36,616 nt of DNA from Ga0077527 sp049433545 (GCA_049433545.1 JBMTEY010000010.1:1-36616), one strand, 5' to 3'. Counted from the first letter of the stretch, positions 16,610 to 26,484 are shown. Translations and numbers: made by a program. The notes: generated by a model not told the origin, from the letters alone.

Positions 16610-17074
16610 TCAGCCCCCGGAAGCGGAAGGCGGAAGATCGCGCACGGTGCACATCAATTCGGCCTCGGCCGCCACGGCATCGCCAACCCTGGCAATGGCA
16701 TTGAACTTCCAGATGCCGCGAACGTGCCGCGCCAGCGTCACGTGCAGGCGCAGGGTGTCGCCCGCGCTCACCGGCCGCTTGAAACGCGCCTTGTCTATGC
16801 CGACAAAATAGTAGATGGACTGTTCGTCAGCCTTTGCGCCCATGGTGACGAATGACAGTATGGCGGCCGCCTGAGCCATTGCTTCGATGATCAGCACCCC
16901 CGGCATGACAGGATGATGCGGAAAATGGCCTGTGAAGAATGGCTCGTTGATGGTGACGTTTTTCAACGCCTCGATTTCCTTGCCGGGTTCGTAGGCAAGC
17001 ACACGATCAATCAGCAGGAAGGGATACCGGTGCGGCAGGTATTTCAGGATTTCCTTGATGTCCATGCTGCTCAT
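16610..17074 (-). CDS. fabZ: 3-hydroxyacyl-ACP dehydratase FabZ
   Basis: Dehydrates 3-hydroxyacyl-ACP in fatty acid elongation and so competes with LpxA and LpxD for hydroxyacyl-ACP. 154 residues, hot-dog fold; YLPHRYPFLLIDRV, then FFTGHFPHHPVMPGVLIIEAMAQ with catalytic His50 and Glu64. The ATG at 17074 overlaps the lpxD stop (ATGA); a second ATG three codons on is an alternative start. Sits between lpxD and lpxA as usual. Confidence 0.97.
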   Translation of the reverse strand: MSSMDIKEILKYLPHRYPFLLIDRVLAYEPGKEIEALKNVTINEPFFTGHFPHHPVMPGVLIIEAMAQAAAILSFVTMGAKADEQSIYYFVGIDKARFKRPVSAGDTLRLHVTLARHVRGIWKFNAIARVGDAVAAEAELMCTVRDLPPSASGG

Positions 17075-18123
17075 GATTCATCCTTTTTGCGCAGATTCAG
17101 CGCTGATTCAAGTTTGCGCACCCGGTCAAACAGGTCGCCCAGGTTGCGCAGGCTGGCGGCATTGCGGCGCCAGTCGCGATTGGCTTCGAACGGATAGGCT
17201 CCGGTATAGGTACCTGCCCTGGTGATTGATTTCGTGACCAGCGTGTGCGCCGAAATCTCCACGTGATCGGTTATGGTCAGATGCCCGGCAATGCCGGAGG
17301 CGCCACCGATGCGGCAATAGCTGCCGATGCGGGAACTACCTGCAATGCCGACACATGCAGCGATTGCGGTATGCGCACCTATCCTGACGTTGTGTGCGAC
17401 CTGGATCTGGTTATCCAGCTTGACGCCGTCCTCGATGACCGTCTCGTCGATGGCACCGCGGTCGATGGTGGTGTTCGCGCCGATTTCCACATTATCGCCA
17501 ATGCGTACGCGGCCGATCTGGGGAACCTTGATCCACCGCCCTTCGTCCATGGCTATGCCGAAACCATCCGCACCGATTACCACACCGGAATGCACCACGG
17601 TGCGGTTGCCAAGCAGGCATTGCCGGTAGACGGTGACATTTGGATGCAGCAGGCAGTCTTCGCCGATCCTGACATCGGTGCCGATATAACTTCCGGCGCC
17701 GACCATGCTGCCATCGCCGATTTTTGCACCTGCCTCGATCACCGCCAGCGGACCGATATGAACTCGCAGGCCGATTTCAGCCCCGGGGTGAACGACAGCG
17801 CTAGGGTGTGTGCCGTCCTTGTGCGGCGGAACGGCATTGAACAGGGCCGACACGCGGGCAAAATAAGCATACGGATTCGCGGTGACTATGTGGGCAATTT
17901 TCAGGGTTCCACGCAGTTTTTCGTCGACGATGACTGCTCCGGCGCGGGTGTCGTCCAGCTGTGCGAGATATCGATCGTTTGCCAGGAAAGCGATGGTGTC
18001 AGGTGCGGCGGCTTCCAGGGTGGCGACCTGCCGCACCTGCGTGGAGGCATCACCGACCAACTCGCCGCCCAGTCTGGCGACGATGTCGCCCAGGGAAAGT
18101 ATCGGTGAGGTCCGGTGGTTCAT
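17071..18123 (-). CDS. lpxD: UDP-3-O-(3-hydroxyacyl)glucosamine N-acyltransferase
   Basis: Third step of lipid A synthesis: N-acylates UDP-3-O-acylglucosamine. 350 residues from ATG 18123, chosen because LSLGDIVARLGGELVGD is the normal start; the frame is open to 18288 but that part has no family similarity. The N-terminal uridine-binding domain (to about 105) is followed by hexapeptide repeats (about 110-310; GADGFGIA and the catalytic histidine in IQVAHNVRIG) and a C-terminal helix ending in KKDES. Confidence 0.96.
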   Translation of the reverse strand: MNHRTSPILSLGDIVARLGGELVGDASTQVRQVATLEAAAPDTIAFLANDRYLAQLDDTRAGAVIVDEKLRGTLKIAHIVTANPYAYFARVSALFNAVPPHKDGTHPSAVVHPGAEIGLRVHIGPLAVIEAGAKIGDGSMVGAGSYIGTDVRIGEDCLLHPNVTVYRQCLLGNRTVVHSGVVIGADGFGIAMDEGRWIKVPQIGRVRIGDNVEIGANTTIDRGAIDETVIEDGVKLDNQIQVAHNVRIGAHTAIAACVGIAGSSRIGSYCRIGGASGIAGHLTITDHVEISAHTLVTKSITRAGTYTGAYPFEANRDWRRNAASLRNLGDLFDRVRKLESALNLRKKDES

Positions 18124-18181
18124 GGGGCGCGTGCGGTTGAGGCGGGAAAAATGCCGGGCGCCGCGGTGTCGGCGTACCAGC

Positions 18182-18682
18182 CTACTTGGCCTCGGCCAGA
18201 GCCTTGAGCACCTTGTCCGTAATATCGATCTTGGGATTCCGGTAAACGGCTTCCTGGAAAATGATGTCGTATTTCTCCGCTTCCGCAATCTGCTTGATCA
18301 CGCGATTTGCGCGCTCAAACAGCGAGCCCAGTTCCTGGTTGCGCCGCAGATTCAGGTCTTCCCGGTATTCCCTTTGCATGCGCTGGAAATCAAGAGTCAG
18401 CCGTCCGAGCTCCTGTTCCTTGGCGCGCCGGTCACCTTCGGCCATGGTCAGCGCATCCTTTTCAAGTTGCCCCTGCAGTGACTTGATCTGGGCTTCACGC
18501 CGTTGCAGTTCCTGTGCCCTCGGCGCGAATTCCTTTTCCAGCTGCTTGCTGGCGCGCTCGGCCGGGGCGCTTTCCCGGGTGATGCGTTCCTGATCAATAA
18601 AACCGATCTTGAGTTCGGCTGCGCCCGCACATGGCATTCCGGCAGCCACGGTCAACAGACCTGCCAAAACAATTCGTTTCAA
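18182..18682 (-). CDS. skp: periplasmic chaperone Skp/OmpH
   Basis: Holds unfolded outer-membrane proteins in the periplasm for delivery to BamA. The TTG at 18682 is preceded by AAGGAG at ideal distance and opens a clean signal peptide (KRIVLAGLLTVAAGMPCAGA, about 1-21); the ATG at 18787 would add an unrelated charged stretch. The mature part begins ELKIGFIDQERI and is mostly a long charged helical hairpin (about 35-130), ending in a strand with YDIIFQEAVYRNPKIDIT. 166 residues. Placed 46 bases after bamA, as in most proteobacteria. Confidence 0.94.
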   Translation of the reverse strand: MKRIVLAGLLTVAAGMPCAGAAELKIGFIDQERITRESAPAERASKQLEKEFAPRAQELQRREAQIKSLQGQLEKDALTMAEGDRRAKEQELGRLTLDFQRMQREYREDLNLRRNQELGSLFERANRVIKQIAEAEKYDIIFQEAVYRNPKIDITDKVLKALAEAK

Positions 18683-18728
18683 CTTGCTCTCCTTGCACTC
18701 ATGCTCGTTACGATCGCGACCCGCTTCA

Positions 18729-20996
18729 TCAGAAAGCGCCGCCAAACGTGAACTGGAACGCCTGTTTCCTGTCGCCCGCCTTGTCATTCAGCGGCATGGC
18801 CACGCTGATTTTCAACGGTCCTATCGGGGATGACCAGAATACCCCGAGTCCGGTGGAGTAGCGGAATTCCTGGGAATCATATTTGTCGTCAACCATGCCG
18901 GCATCCACAAATGCGCTCAACCGCACAGATCTGTCATTCTGCAGTCCGGGAAACGGAAACAGGAACTCCGCGTTGCTGACAAGGCGGCGGCTGCCGCCCC
19001 GCGCATCGCCATTCTGATCCTTGGGGCCGATGGTGGAATTCCTGAATCCACGGACGGAGTTTACACCTCCGGCAAAATAATTCTTGAAAAACGGCAAGGG
19101 CTTGCTGCCCGAGCCATCGCCATATCCCGCCTCCCCGTTGATCATCAGGGTATAGTGCCTGGTCAGCGGGAAATAACGCTGATACTGATAAGTCAGTTTG
19201 TGATATTTGAGCGAACCGCCCGGCAGGCCCACTTCTACCAAAGCCCGCTGCATCGTGCCCTTGGTCGGATAGATCAGACTGTCCCGGCCGTCCCGAACCC
19301 ATCCTGCGCTGCCGACAATCGCGTCATTGCTTTTGCCGAACGTGGCTACATAATTCAGATAGAACAGCGGACTGTCGGGAAATGTCGTGATCTCGGTATC
19401 TTCGTAGCCAAGACCGTAAGTGATGGTATCGAGTTCCGATATCGGAACGCCGAACCGGGCGGTACCGCCCAGCGTCTTCGTTATATATCTGCCCAATCCA
19501 CCGCGCGTGCCGTCTATTTCCCTGGAATAGACATCGAAGCCCATGCTGACGCCGTCAACCGTGAAATAAGGATCGGTATATGAAAGCGCGTAGGTGGTGT
19601 TGACCTTGCTGGTATTGAGCTGCACTGCGACGTATTTGCCGGAGCCGAAAATGTTCTGCTGCGCAACCGACCCGGAAAGGGTGACGCCCTCGCCGCTGCC
19701 AAAACCAGCACCCAGCAATATGTTGCCGGTCGGCTTTTCGACTACCGAAAAATTGACGTCAACCTGGTCCGTGGTACCGGTAACCGAAGGCGTCTCTACG
19801 TTTACTTCGTTGAAATACCCCAGCTTGTCCACCCGGCTGCGTGAGCGGTTGATCTGGTCGGCGGAATACCAGCCGCCTTCGATCTGCCGCATTTCCCGAC
19901 GGATGACCTCGTCCCGTGTCCTGTTGTTTCCAGCAATGTTGATCCGCCTGACATAGACCCGCCGGCCCGGATCGATGAAAAAGGTGAACGCTGCCTGGTT
20001 TTTGGTTTTATCCAGGTCCGGGGAGGCATTGACGTTCGCGAAGGCATAACCGTCATTACCCAGCCGGTCACTGATGTTTTTTGTGGATTCCGCGATCCGC
20101 GTCCGTGAAAACGTTTCGCCGGGCTTTACCGTTATCAGTTTGAGAATTTCGTCTTCCGGCAGCAGCATCTCGCCTGCAACCTTAACGCCCGAAACAGTGT
20201 ATTTCGGGCCTTCGGTCACGCTGACGCTGATGAAGATATCCTTCTTGTCAGGCGAAATCGTCACCTGGGTGGAATCGATGTTGAATTCGAGGTAACCGCG
20301 GTCAAGATAGTGCGAGCGCAGGACTTCCAGGTCGGCAGACAGTTTCTGGCGCGAATACTGGTCATGTCCGCTCCACCAGGTCATCCAGCCCGGCGTCCGC
20401 AGGATGAACAGGTCGATAAGTTCTTTTTCGCGAAATGCCTTGGCGCCGATGATGCTGATCTGCCTGATTTTTGCGACATCGCCTTCATCGACGCTGAAAT
20501 TGATGGCGACCCGGTTGCGTTCGAGGGGGGTGACTGTCGTCGTCACCACCACGGCGTAACGGCCGCGGACCAGGTACTGGCGCTTCAGTTCCTGTTCCGC
20601 GCGGTCCAGCTGCGAGCGGTCAAAAATCCGTCCCTCGCCGAGGCCGACCTGGCGCATGCTCTTGATCAGCTGATCCTTCTCGAATTCCTTGACCCCGGAG
20701 AACTCCACTTGCGCGATCGACGGCCGCTCCTGCAGTGCAATCACCAGAACCCCGCCTTCGGCTTCGATCGCCACATCCTTGAAAAATCCGGTGCCGAACA
20801 GTGCCCTGATCGATTGCGCGGCTTTTTCATCGGTCATGGTGTCACCGACCTTTACCGGGAGATAGCCGAAAACGGTTCCAGCCTCGATGCGCTGTATACC
20901 CTCTACCCGGATATCCCTGATGACAAACGGATCGATGGCAAAAGCCGGAATGGCGAAAAACGCCGACGCCGCGAACATCCAACGGAGAAATGCCAT
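18729..20996 (-). CDS. bamA: outer membrane protein assembly factor BamA
   Basis: Central pore of the BAM complex that folds beta-barrel proteins into the outer membrane. 755 residues: signal peptide (1 to about 20, ending AIPAFA), five POTRA domains (about 21-420, starting FVIRDIRVEGIQRIEAGTVF), then a 16-stranded barrel with the conserved SVRGFRNSTIGP loop and a C-terminal FTFGGAF ending in phenylalanine, the barrel-insertion signal. Follows rseP by 12 bases. Confidence 0.98.
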   Translation of the reverse strand: MAFLRWMFAASAFFAIPAFAIDPFVIRDIRVEGIQRIEAGTVFGYLPVKVGDTMTDEKAAQSIRALFGTGFFKDVAIEAEGGVLVIALQERPSIAQVEFSGVKEFEKDQLIKSMRQVGLGEGRIFDRSQLDRAEQELKRQYLVRGRYAVVVTTTVTPLERNRVAINFSVDEGDVAKIRQISIIGAKAFREKELIDLFILRTPGWMTWWSGHDQYSRQKLSADLEVLRSHYLDRGYLEFNIDSTQVTISPDKKDIFISVSVTEGPKYTVSGVKVAGEMLLPEDEILKLITVKPGETFSRTRIAESTKNISDRLGNDGYAFANVNASPDLDKTKNQAAFTFFIDPGRRVYVRRINIAGNNRTRDEVIRREMRQIEGGWYSADQINRSRSRVDKLGYFNEVNVETPSVTGTTDQVDVNFSVVEKPTGNILLGAGFGSGEGVTLSGSVAQQNIFGSGKYVAVQLNTSKVNTTYALSYTDPYFTVDGVSMGFDVYSREIDGTRGGLGRYITKTLGGTARFGVPISELDTITYGLGYEDTEITTFPDSPLFYLNYVATFGKSNDAIVGSAGWVRDGRDSLIYPTKGTMQRALVEVGLPGGSLKYHKLTYQYQRYFPLTRHYTLMINGEAGYGDGSGSKPLPFFKNYFAGGVNSVRGFRNSTIGPKDQNGDARGGSRRLVSNAEFLFPFPGLQNDRSVRLSAFVDAGMVDDKYDSQEFRYSTGLGVFWSSPIGPLKISVAMPLNDKAGDRKQAFQFTFGGAF

Positions 20997-21008
20997 ATGC
21001 TTTGCTTG

Positions 21009-22376
21009 TTAGCCGCTGATCAGGCGATTGATATCGTTGTACAAGGCAAAGGCCATCAAGGCAAACAGCAGGGCCATACCGACCCGCTGTCCCGCTTCCA
21101 TGACCTTTTCAGACACCGGTTTCCCGGTAAAAATCTCGATCGAATAATACATCAAGTGTCCGCCATCCAATAACGGCACCGGCAGCAGGTTCAACACGCC
21201 GAGGCTGATGCTGATCAGGGCGAGAAAAAGCAGGTAGGAAATCCAGCCGTTTTGCGCAGACTGCCCCGCATAATCGGCTATGGTGATGGGGCCGCTCAGG
21301 TTTTTCAGGGAAACCTCCCCGACCACCATCTTGCCCAGCATGCGCAAGCTGAACAAGGCTGTTTCCCAGGTCTTGGCGACTGCCTTGCCCAGGCTTTCCA
21401 GCGGCCCATAGCTGACCCTGGTCAGCATGCGCTGCATCACCGCTTCGTCCATCCTGGGAATCGCCCCCACGCGACCGAACTGTTTGTCGTCCCGGCCGAT
21501 GACATCGGGTGTCACTGACAACGCCATCGGTCCCGCGCTCTCCCTGGCCACTTGAAACTGCAGGGCGCGCCCCGGCGCGGCGCGCACCGCGGATACGACC
21601 ATGTCCCAGCTGTCCATGCGTATGCCATCGATGCTGACCACGAGGTCACCTGCCCTGAGTCCGGCCCGGGCCGCCGCCCCCCCGGCAGTCACTTCGACGA
21701 TGACCGGGCGCATCGGCTCGCGCAGACGCGCCAGGCCGAGAGCGCCCAGCAGATCCCCTTCGATGTCCCTGGGCGACAGGTCATCAAAACGCAGCTCGCG
21801 GACGATTGCCGGCTGTCCGCCCGTTGCCAGTTCAATGCGTACCGGCTTGCGGTCCAGCGCGCGCTGCAACATCATCCAGCGGAAATCCTGCCAGGACCGG
21901 ACTGTTTCGCCTTCAACCCTGAGTATTGTTTCGCCGGCAACAAAACCGGCGCGCGCCGCAGCAGTTCCGGCGGGCGGTTCGGCCATTACCGGCGTCAGGC
22001 CGGGAACGCCGTAAACGAACAGGAACCAGTAGAGAAAAATGGCGGCAATGAAATTGGCGACCGGACCTGCCGCGACAATCGCGAAACGCTGCCATACCGA
22101 CTTGCGGTTGAATGCCCGATCGAGTTCGTGAGAAGCGACATCGTCCTCGCGCTCGTCCAGCATCTTCACATAGCCGCCCAGCGGTATCGCGGCGACGCAC
22201 CACTCGGTACGGTCTGCGCCCGTGGTTCTGGACCAGACCGTTCTGCCAAAACCCACTGAAAAACGCAGGACTTTCACGCCGCAGCGCCGCGCCACCCAGT
22301 AATGACCGTATTCATGGACGATGATCAGCAGGCCCAGCGCCACAACGAAAGCGATCACTGTCAGCAATATGCTCAT
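21009..22376 (-). CDS. rseP: site-2 intramembrane metalloprotease RseP
   Basis: Cleaves the sigma-E anti-sigma factor within the membrane and clears signal-peptide remnants. 455 residues from ATG 22376, which overlaps the dxr stop (ATGA); the open frame to 22418 is not used. A first membrane segment contains the zinc motif HEYGH (His21, His25), followed by two PDZ domains (about 105-300; MAEPPAGTAAARAGFVAGE and VTAGGAAARAGLRAGDLVV) and C-terminal membrane segments with NLLPVPLLDGGHL, which supplies the third zinc ligand. Confidence 0.97.
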   Translation of the reverse strand: MSILLTVIAFVVALGLLIIVHEYGHYWVARRCGVKVLRFSVGFGRTVWSRTTGADRTEWCVAAIPLGGYVKMLDEREDDVASHELDRAFNRKSVWQRFAIVAAGPVANFIAAIFLYWFLFVYGVPGLTPVMAEPPAGTAAARAGFVAGETILRVEGETVRSWQDFRWMMLQRALDRKPVRIELATGGQPAIVRELRFDDLSPRDIEGDLLGALGLARLREPMRPVIVEVTAGGAAARAGLRAGDLVVSIDGIRMDSWDMVVSAVRAAPGRALQFQVARESAGPMALSVTPDVIGRDDKQFGRVGAIPRMDEAVMQRMLTRVSYGPLESLGKAVAKTWETALFSLRMLGKMVVGEVSLKNLSGPITIADYAGQSAQNGWISYLLFLALISISLGVLNLLPVPLLDGGHLMYYSIEIFTGKPVSEKVMEAGQRVGMALLFALMAFALYNDINRLISG

Positions 22377-23578
22377 ATGCCAGCCCCCGCCGCGCGTCGC
22401 GCGCCCTGCCCTGCGCATGCTTCGAGGGCAATCGTTCTCGCCAGGTGGTCAGCATGCTCCACATCTTCAATCGAATCGATGCGTCCTGCCGGTGTTTTGT
22501 CCAGCACCCGCCCTATCAGTCGCGGAATATCCAGGAAACCGATCCTGCCTTCGAGAAATTCGGCTACCGCCACTTCGTTGGCGGCGTTCAGCGCAACAAT
22601 GGCGTTGCCGCCCGCTTGCAACGCCTCGTAAGCGATGCGCAGGCAGGGAAACCGTCCCGGATCCGGAGCCTCGAAATGCAGGTGGCCGATTTTAGCCAGG
22701 TCCAGAAAATCGACGCCGGAGGTGATGCGTTCGGGATGCCCCAACGCGTGCGCAATCGGCGTGCGCATGTCGGGATTGCCCAGCTGTGCAATTACGGATC
22801 CGTCGCAATACTCCACCAGCGAATGCACGATGCTCTGAGGATGGATGACGACTTCGATGATTTCCGGACTTGCGGCAAACAGCCAGTGCGCCTCGATGAC
22901 TTCCAGTCCCTTGTTCACCATGGTTGCGGAGTCCACGGAAATCTTGCGGCCCATCACCCAGTTGGGATGGGCCACCGCCTGCGCAGGTGTCACCTCCGCG
23001 AGTTTTTCCGAAGGCAGTGTGCGGAACGGTCCTCCGGAGGCGGTCAGCAATATGCGCCTGACCCCGCAGCGAGCCATCCCTTCTGCCCGTGAAGGCGGCA
23101 GCGCCTGGAATATCGCATTGTGTTCGCTGTCGATGGGCAACAGTTCGGCTCCGCTTGCGCGCGCGATCGACATGAACAGTGCACCGGCAGTGACCAGGGA
23201 TTCCTTGTTTGCGAGCAGGATTTTTTTGCCTGCCCGTGCCGCGGCCAGCGTGGGCCGAAGGCCTGCAATGCCGACGATGGCGGCAACCACGGTGGATACC
23301 TCGGGCAATCCTGCAACGCGCTCCAGGGCGGGCAATCCGCTGAGAACCTCCGTGGCAATGTTTTCTGTCCGCAGTTGCCGGTTCAGCTTTTCCGCAGCCT
23401 TTTCATCCATGACCACGGCATACCTGGGCGTGAAGCAGCGGCATTGTTCCAGGAGAATGTCGAAACGCGACCGGGCAGTCAGCGCAACCACCGAAAAGCG
23501 CTGCGGATTGCGCGCCACGACATCCAGCGTGCTCACGCCTACGCTGCCGGTTGATCCGAGTATGGTCAGATATTGCAT
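22373..23578 (-). CDS. dxr: 1-deoxy-D-xylulose 5-phosphate reductoisomerase
   Basis: Second step of the MEP isoprenoid pathway, making MEP with NADPH. 401 residues: NADPH fold with LTILGSTGSVGVSTLDVVARN, ILLANKESLVTAGALF, the metal/substrate site PIDSEHNAIFQ, LTASGGPFR, and HPNWVMGRKISVDSATM. The isoprenoid made here leads to undecaprenyl diphosphate through the nearby uppS. Separated from cdsA by 2 bases. Confidence 0.98.
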   Translation of the reverse strand: MQYLTILGSTGSVGVSTLDVVARNPQRFSVVALTARSRFDILLEQCRCFTPRYAVVMDEKAAEKLNRQLRTENIATEVLSGLPALERVAGLPEVSTVVAAIVGIAGLRPTLAAARAGKKILLANKESLVTAGALFMSIARASGAELLPIDSEHNAIFQALPPSRAEGMARCGVRRILLTASGGPFRTLPSEKLAEVTPAQAVAHPNWVMGRKISVDSATMVNKGLEVIEAHWLFAASPEIIEVVIHPQSIVHSLVEYCDGSVIAQLGNPDMRTPIAHALGHPERITSGVDFLDLAKIGHLHFEAPDPGRFPCLRIAYEALQAGGNAIVALNAANEVAVAEFLEGRIGFLDIPRLIGRVLDKTPAGRIDSIEDVEHADHLARTIALEACAGQGARRAAGAGI

Positions 23579-23580
23579 GA

Positions 23581-24396
23581 TCAGGAAGGCGGCATCATCC
23601 AGGGAATCGTCAGCGCAGCCAGGGGCAGCGTCGAAGTCAGCGCATCAATGCGGTCCAGCACGCCTCCATGGCCGGGCAACAGCCTGCCGCTGTCCTTGAC
23701 CCCCGCCTGGCGTTTGATCCACGACTCGAAAAGATCCCCAAGAATGCTCAGCGGAAACAGCACGGCCACCAGGGCGGCGGCGGCAAAGCCGCCATGCGGC
23801 GCCAAGTCACCAAATCCGTAATTCCATACCAGCACATGATACACCGCGACAGCAAATCCGGCCCCTGCCACGCCTTCCCAGGTTTTTCCGGGACTTATGG
23901 ACGGCGCCAGTTTTCGACGTCCCCAGGTACGTCCGGCAAAATAGGCTGCGCTGTCGGCGATCCAGACCACACCAAGGACGGCGAGCAGAACCCATGGCGC
24001 CTGCTGCAGCCGGACCAGCGCCACCCATGTGGGAACCAGCAGGATCCAGCCGGCCACCAGCAAGGGCAAGGGATGGCGGGGACGCCAGCCCAGTCGCAGC
24101 CAGGCGGGAACGCAGACTATCCAGAACAGTGCCGAGGCCCACAGCACGGACTGCTCTGCAAACGGCAAGGGCCAGTGATGCGCTGCGGCGATGGCTGCCA
24201 GCCCTGTCCCCAGGATGAGCAGGCAGTACATCCAGCGAGCCGGCCGGCCAATACCGGACAGCGCGGCCCATTCCCATGCACCGGCAAATACCAGCGGAGC
24301 CAACGCCAGCACCCACCACGACGTGGGCAGGTAAAAAATTCCACCGATGAACAGCGGCAGCAATATTGCGGCGGTGATGACCCTGGTTATGAACAT
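23581..24396 (-). CDS. cdsA: phosphatidate cytidylyltransferase
   Basis: Makes CDP-diacylglycerol, the branch point of phospholipid synthesis, in the inner membrane. 271 residues from ATG 24396 (MFITRVITAAILLPLF). About seven or eight hydrophobic segments rich in W, L and A. The C-terminal signature SWIKRQAGVKDSGRLLPGHG followed by GVLDRIDAL is the CDP-alcohol cytidylyltransferase motif. The frame is open to 24585 but overlaps uppS there and lacks similarity. It follows uppS by 14 bases. Confidence 0.97.
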   Translation of the reverse strand: MFITRVITAAILLPLFIGGIFYLPTSWWVLALAPLVFAGAWEWAALSGIGRPARWMYCLLILGTGLAAIAAAHHWPLPFAEQSVLWASALFWIVCVPAWLRLGWRPRHPLPLLVAGWILLVPTWVALVRLQQAPWVLLAVLGVVWIADSAAYFAGRTWGRRKLAPSISPGKTWEGVAGAGFAVAVYHVLVWNYGFGDLAPHGGFAAAALVAVLFPLSILGDLFESWIKRQAGVKDSGRLLPGHGGVLDRIDALTSTLPLAALTIPWMMPPS

Positions 24397-24410
24397 GCCA
24401 GGGACGCCGG

Positions 24411-25184
24411 TCAGGCTCGCGCTGTGCGATCCACTGCACCATCCGTTGCCGCAACCTGTTCGCTGGTGCGGCCAAAGCGGCGCTCCCGGCCGCGATAGGA
24501 GGCAATGGCCAGGTCCAGGGCAGCCGCGTCGAAATCCGGCCACAGCGTATCGGTGAAATAGAGTTCCGTGTACGCCAGCTGCCATAACATGAAATTGCTG
24601 ATTCGCTGCTCGCCGCCGGTACGGATGAAAAGATCGGGCTCCGGCAGATCGCCCAGGCAGAGGTGCGACAGCAGCTGCGCTTCAGTCCATGGCGGCCCGT
24701 TCACACCGTGTTCACGACGCAGGCTTTCGACTGCCTGCATGATGTCCCAGCGGCCGCCGTAATTGGCGGCAACGGTCAGGGTCAGGCCGGTATTGGCGGC
24801 CGTCAGTTTCTGGGCATTGCGGATCAGTTCGATCAACGAAGCGTCGAGCGGGGAAATGTCGCCAATTACGCGGAAACGGATGCCATTCTGGTGCAGGCGT
24901 TCGACCTCCTGCTGGAGCGCGCTGACGAAAAGCTGCATCAGCATCGAAACCTCCTCGGCAGGACGGCGCCAGTTTTCGCTGCTGAATGCAAAGAGGGTCA
25001 GCGCTTCGACGCCGCGCTCGGCGCATGCCCTGACGACATTGCGTACCGCCTCAACTCCTTTGCGGTGGCCCGCCACCCTCGGCAGAAAACGGCGCTTGGC
25101 CCAGCGTCCGTTGCCATCCATGATGATGGCGACGTGCCGTGGCACGGCGCCGACATGGGGGATTTCCTGCGTTGAACTTGCCAC
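24411..25184 (-). CDS. uppS: (di-trans,poly-cis) undecaprenyl diphosphate synthase
   Basis: Elongates farnesyl diphosphate with cis isoprene units to the lipid carrier of peptidoglycan and O-antigen synthesis. 257 residues; HVAIIMDGNGRWAKRR with catalytic Asp23, FAFSSENWRRP, LTVAANYGGRWDI, and PDLFIRTGGEQRISNFMLWQ with the substrate-binding arginines. The start is GTG 25184; no ATG fits and no strong ribosome-binding site is seen. It follows frr by 10 bases. Confidence 0.97.
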   Translation of the reverse strand: MASSTQEIPHVGAVPRHVAIIMDGNGRWAKRRFLPRVAGHRKGVEAVRNVVRACAERGVEALTLFAFSSENWRRPAEEVSMLMQLFVSALQQEVERLHQNGIRFRVIGDISPLDASLIELIRNAQKLTAANTGLTLTVAANYGGRWDIMQAVESLRREHGVNGPPWTEAQLLSHLCLGDLPEPDLFIRTGGEQRISNFMLWQLAYTELYFTDTLWPDFDAAALDLAIASYRGRERRFGRTSEQVAATDGAVDRTARA

Positions 25185-25194
25185 GTACGCGCGA

Positions 25195-25752
25195 TCAGAT
25201 CGCCATGAGGTCGGCTTCCTTGACCTCCAGCAGCTTGTCGATCTCGGCGATCGAGCGATCCGTCAGTTTCTGGATATCGTCCTGGGCTCGCCGCTCGTCA
25301 TCCTCGGCTACTTCCTTTTTCTTGAGCATGTCCTTGAGGTGGGTGTTGGCGTCGCGGCGGACATTCCGTATCGCGACCTTTGCACCCTCGCCCTCCTGTT
25401 TGACAACCTTGATCAGGTCCCTGCGGCGCTCTTCGGTCAGCGCCGGCATCGGTACGCGCACGATTTCGCCCTGGGTTGCCGGATTGAGTCCAAGATCGGA
25501 ATCGCGTATCGCTTTTTCTATGGCCGAAACCATCTTTTTCTCCCACGGGCTGACGCTGATGGTCCTGCCATCGAGCAAGGTCACATTGGCGACCTGGGGC
25601 AGCGGGGTCGGATTGCCGTAGTAGTCGACCATTACGTGATCCAGCAAGCCGGTGTGCGCGCGGCCGGTCCTGATCTTGCCCAGATCGGCCTTGAGCGCCT
25701 CGACGGTCTTTTTCATCTTCTGTTCGGCGTTTTTCTTGACGTCTGCAATCAT
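25195..25752 (-). CDS. frr: ribosome recycling factor
   Basis: Splits post-termination ribosomes together with EF-G. 185 residues, exactly the family length; a three-helix bundle with an inserted beta domain. Family motifs: ALKADLGKIRTGRAHTGLLD near the N-terminus, YYGNPTPLPQVANV, ISVSPWEKKMVSAIEKAIRD and LTEERRRDLIKVVKQEGE. ATG 25752 is preceded by an AGGAGG-type site (cctcct on the plus strand at 25758-25763). Follows pyrH by 12 bases. Confidence 0.98.
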   Translation of the reverse strand: MIADVKKNAEQKMKKTVEALKADLGKIRTGRAHTGLLDHVMVDYYGNPTPLPQVANVTLLDGRTISVSPWEKKMVSAIEKAIRDSDLGLNPATQGEIVRVPMPALTEERRRDLIKVVKQEGEGAKVAIRNVRRDANTHLKDMLKKKEVAEDDERRAQDDIQKLTDRSIAEIDKLLEVKEADLMAI

Positions 25753-25764
25753 GACTACCTCCTG

Positions 25765-26484
25765 TCAGACATGCACCATTGTGCCTTCATCCTCACCCAT
25801 CACCACCCGCTTCAGCGCCTGCGGCTTGAAAATGCTGAACACGTTGATGGGCAGCTTCTGGTCGCGGCACAGCGTCAGTGCCGTCGCATCCATCACCTTC
25901 AGGTTCTTGACTATTGCCTCGTCAAAAGTCAGCCGCTGGTAGCGCATTGCGTCAGGATGCGTCTTGGGATCATCCGTGTAGACACCGTCGACCTTGGTTG
26001 CCTTGAGCACCAGATCGACGTTCATTTCCATGCCGCGCAGCGCAGCTGCGGTATCCGTGGTGAAAAATGGATTGCCGGTACCCGCGGCGAATATAACGAC
26101 CTTGCCTTCTTCAAGGTAGCGCATCGCCTTTCCACGGATGTACGGTTCCACCACCTGCTCGATATTGAGAGCCGACTGGACGCGGCTCAACAGGCCGATC
26201 TGGCGCATGGCATCCTGCAGTGCCAGCGCATTCATCACCGTCGCCAGCATGCCCATGTAATCTGCCGTCGCGCGATCCATGTGCGAAGCACCCGGCGCAA
26301 CGCCGCGGAAAATGTTGCCGCCGCCGATCACTACGGCGATTTCCACGCCCAGTCTTGAAACTTCAGCCACTTCGGCCACGATGCGGCCGATCACCTCGCG
26401 ATTGATGCCGTAGGCATCATCACCCATCAGGGCTTCGCCGCTCAGTTTCAGCAGGATGCGCTTGTAGACCGGGGCCTGGGCCAT
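25765..26484 (-). CDS. pyrH: UMP kinase
   Basis: Phosphorylates UMP to UDP; bacterial hexameric amino-acid-kinase-fold enzyme. 239 residues with RILLKLSGEALMG at the start, IAVVIGGGNIFRG, MDRATADYMGMLATVMNALA, FAAGTGNPFFTTDTAAALR and VDGVYTDDPKTHPDA. It is preceded by an AT-rich 36-base gap after tsf. The usual order tsf-pyrH-frr is kept. Confidence 0.98.
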   Translation of the reverse strand: MAQAPVYKRILLKLSGEALMGDDAYGINREVIGRIVAEVAEVSRLGVEIAVVIGGGNIFRGVAPGASHMDRATADYMGMLATVMNALALQDAMRQIGLLSRVQSALNIEQVVEPYIRGKAMRYLEEGKVVIFAAGTGNPFFTTDTAAALRGMEMNVDLVLKATKVDGVYTDDPKTHPDAMRYQRLTFDEAIVKNLKVMDATALTLCRDQKLPINVFSIFKPQALKRVVMGEDEGTMVHV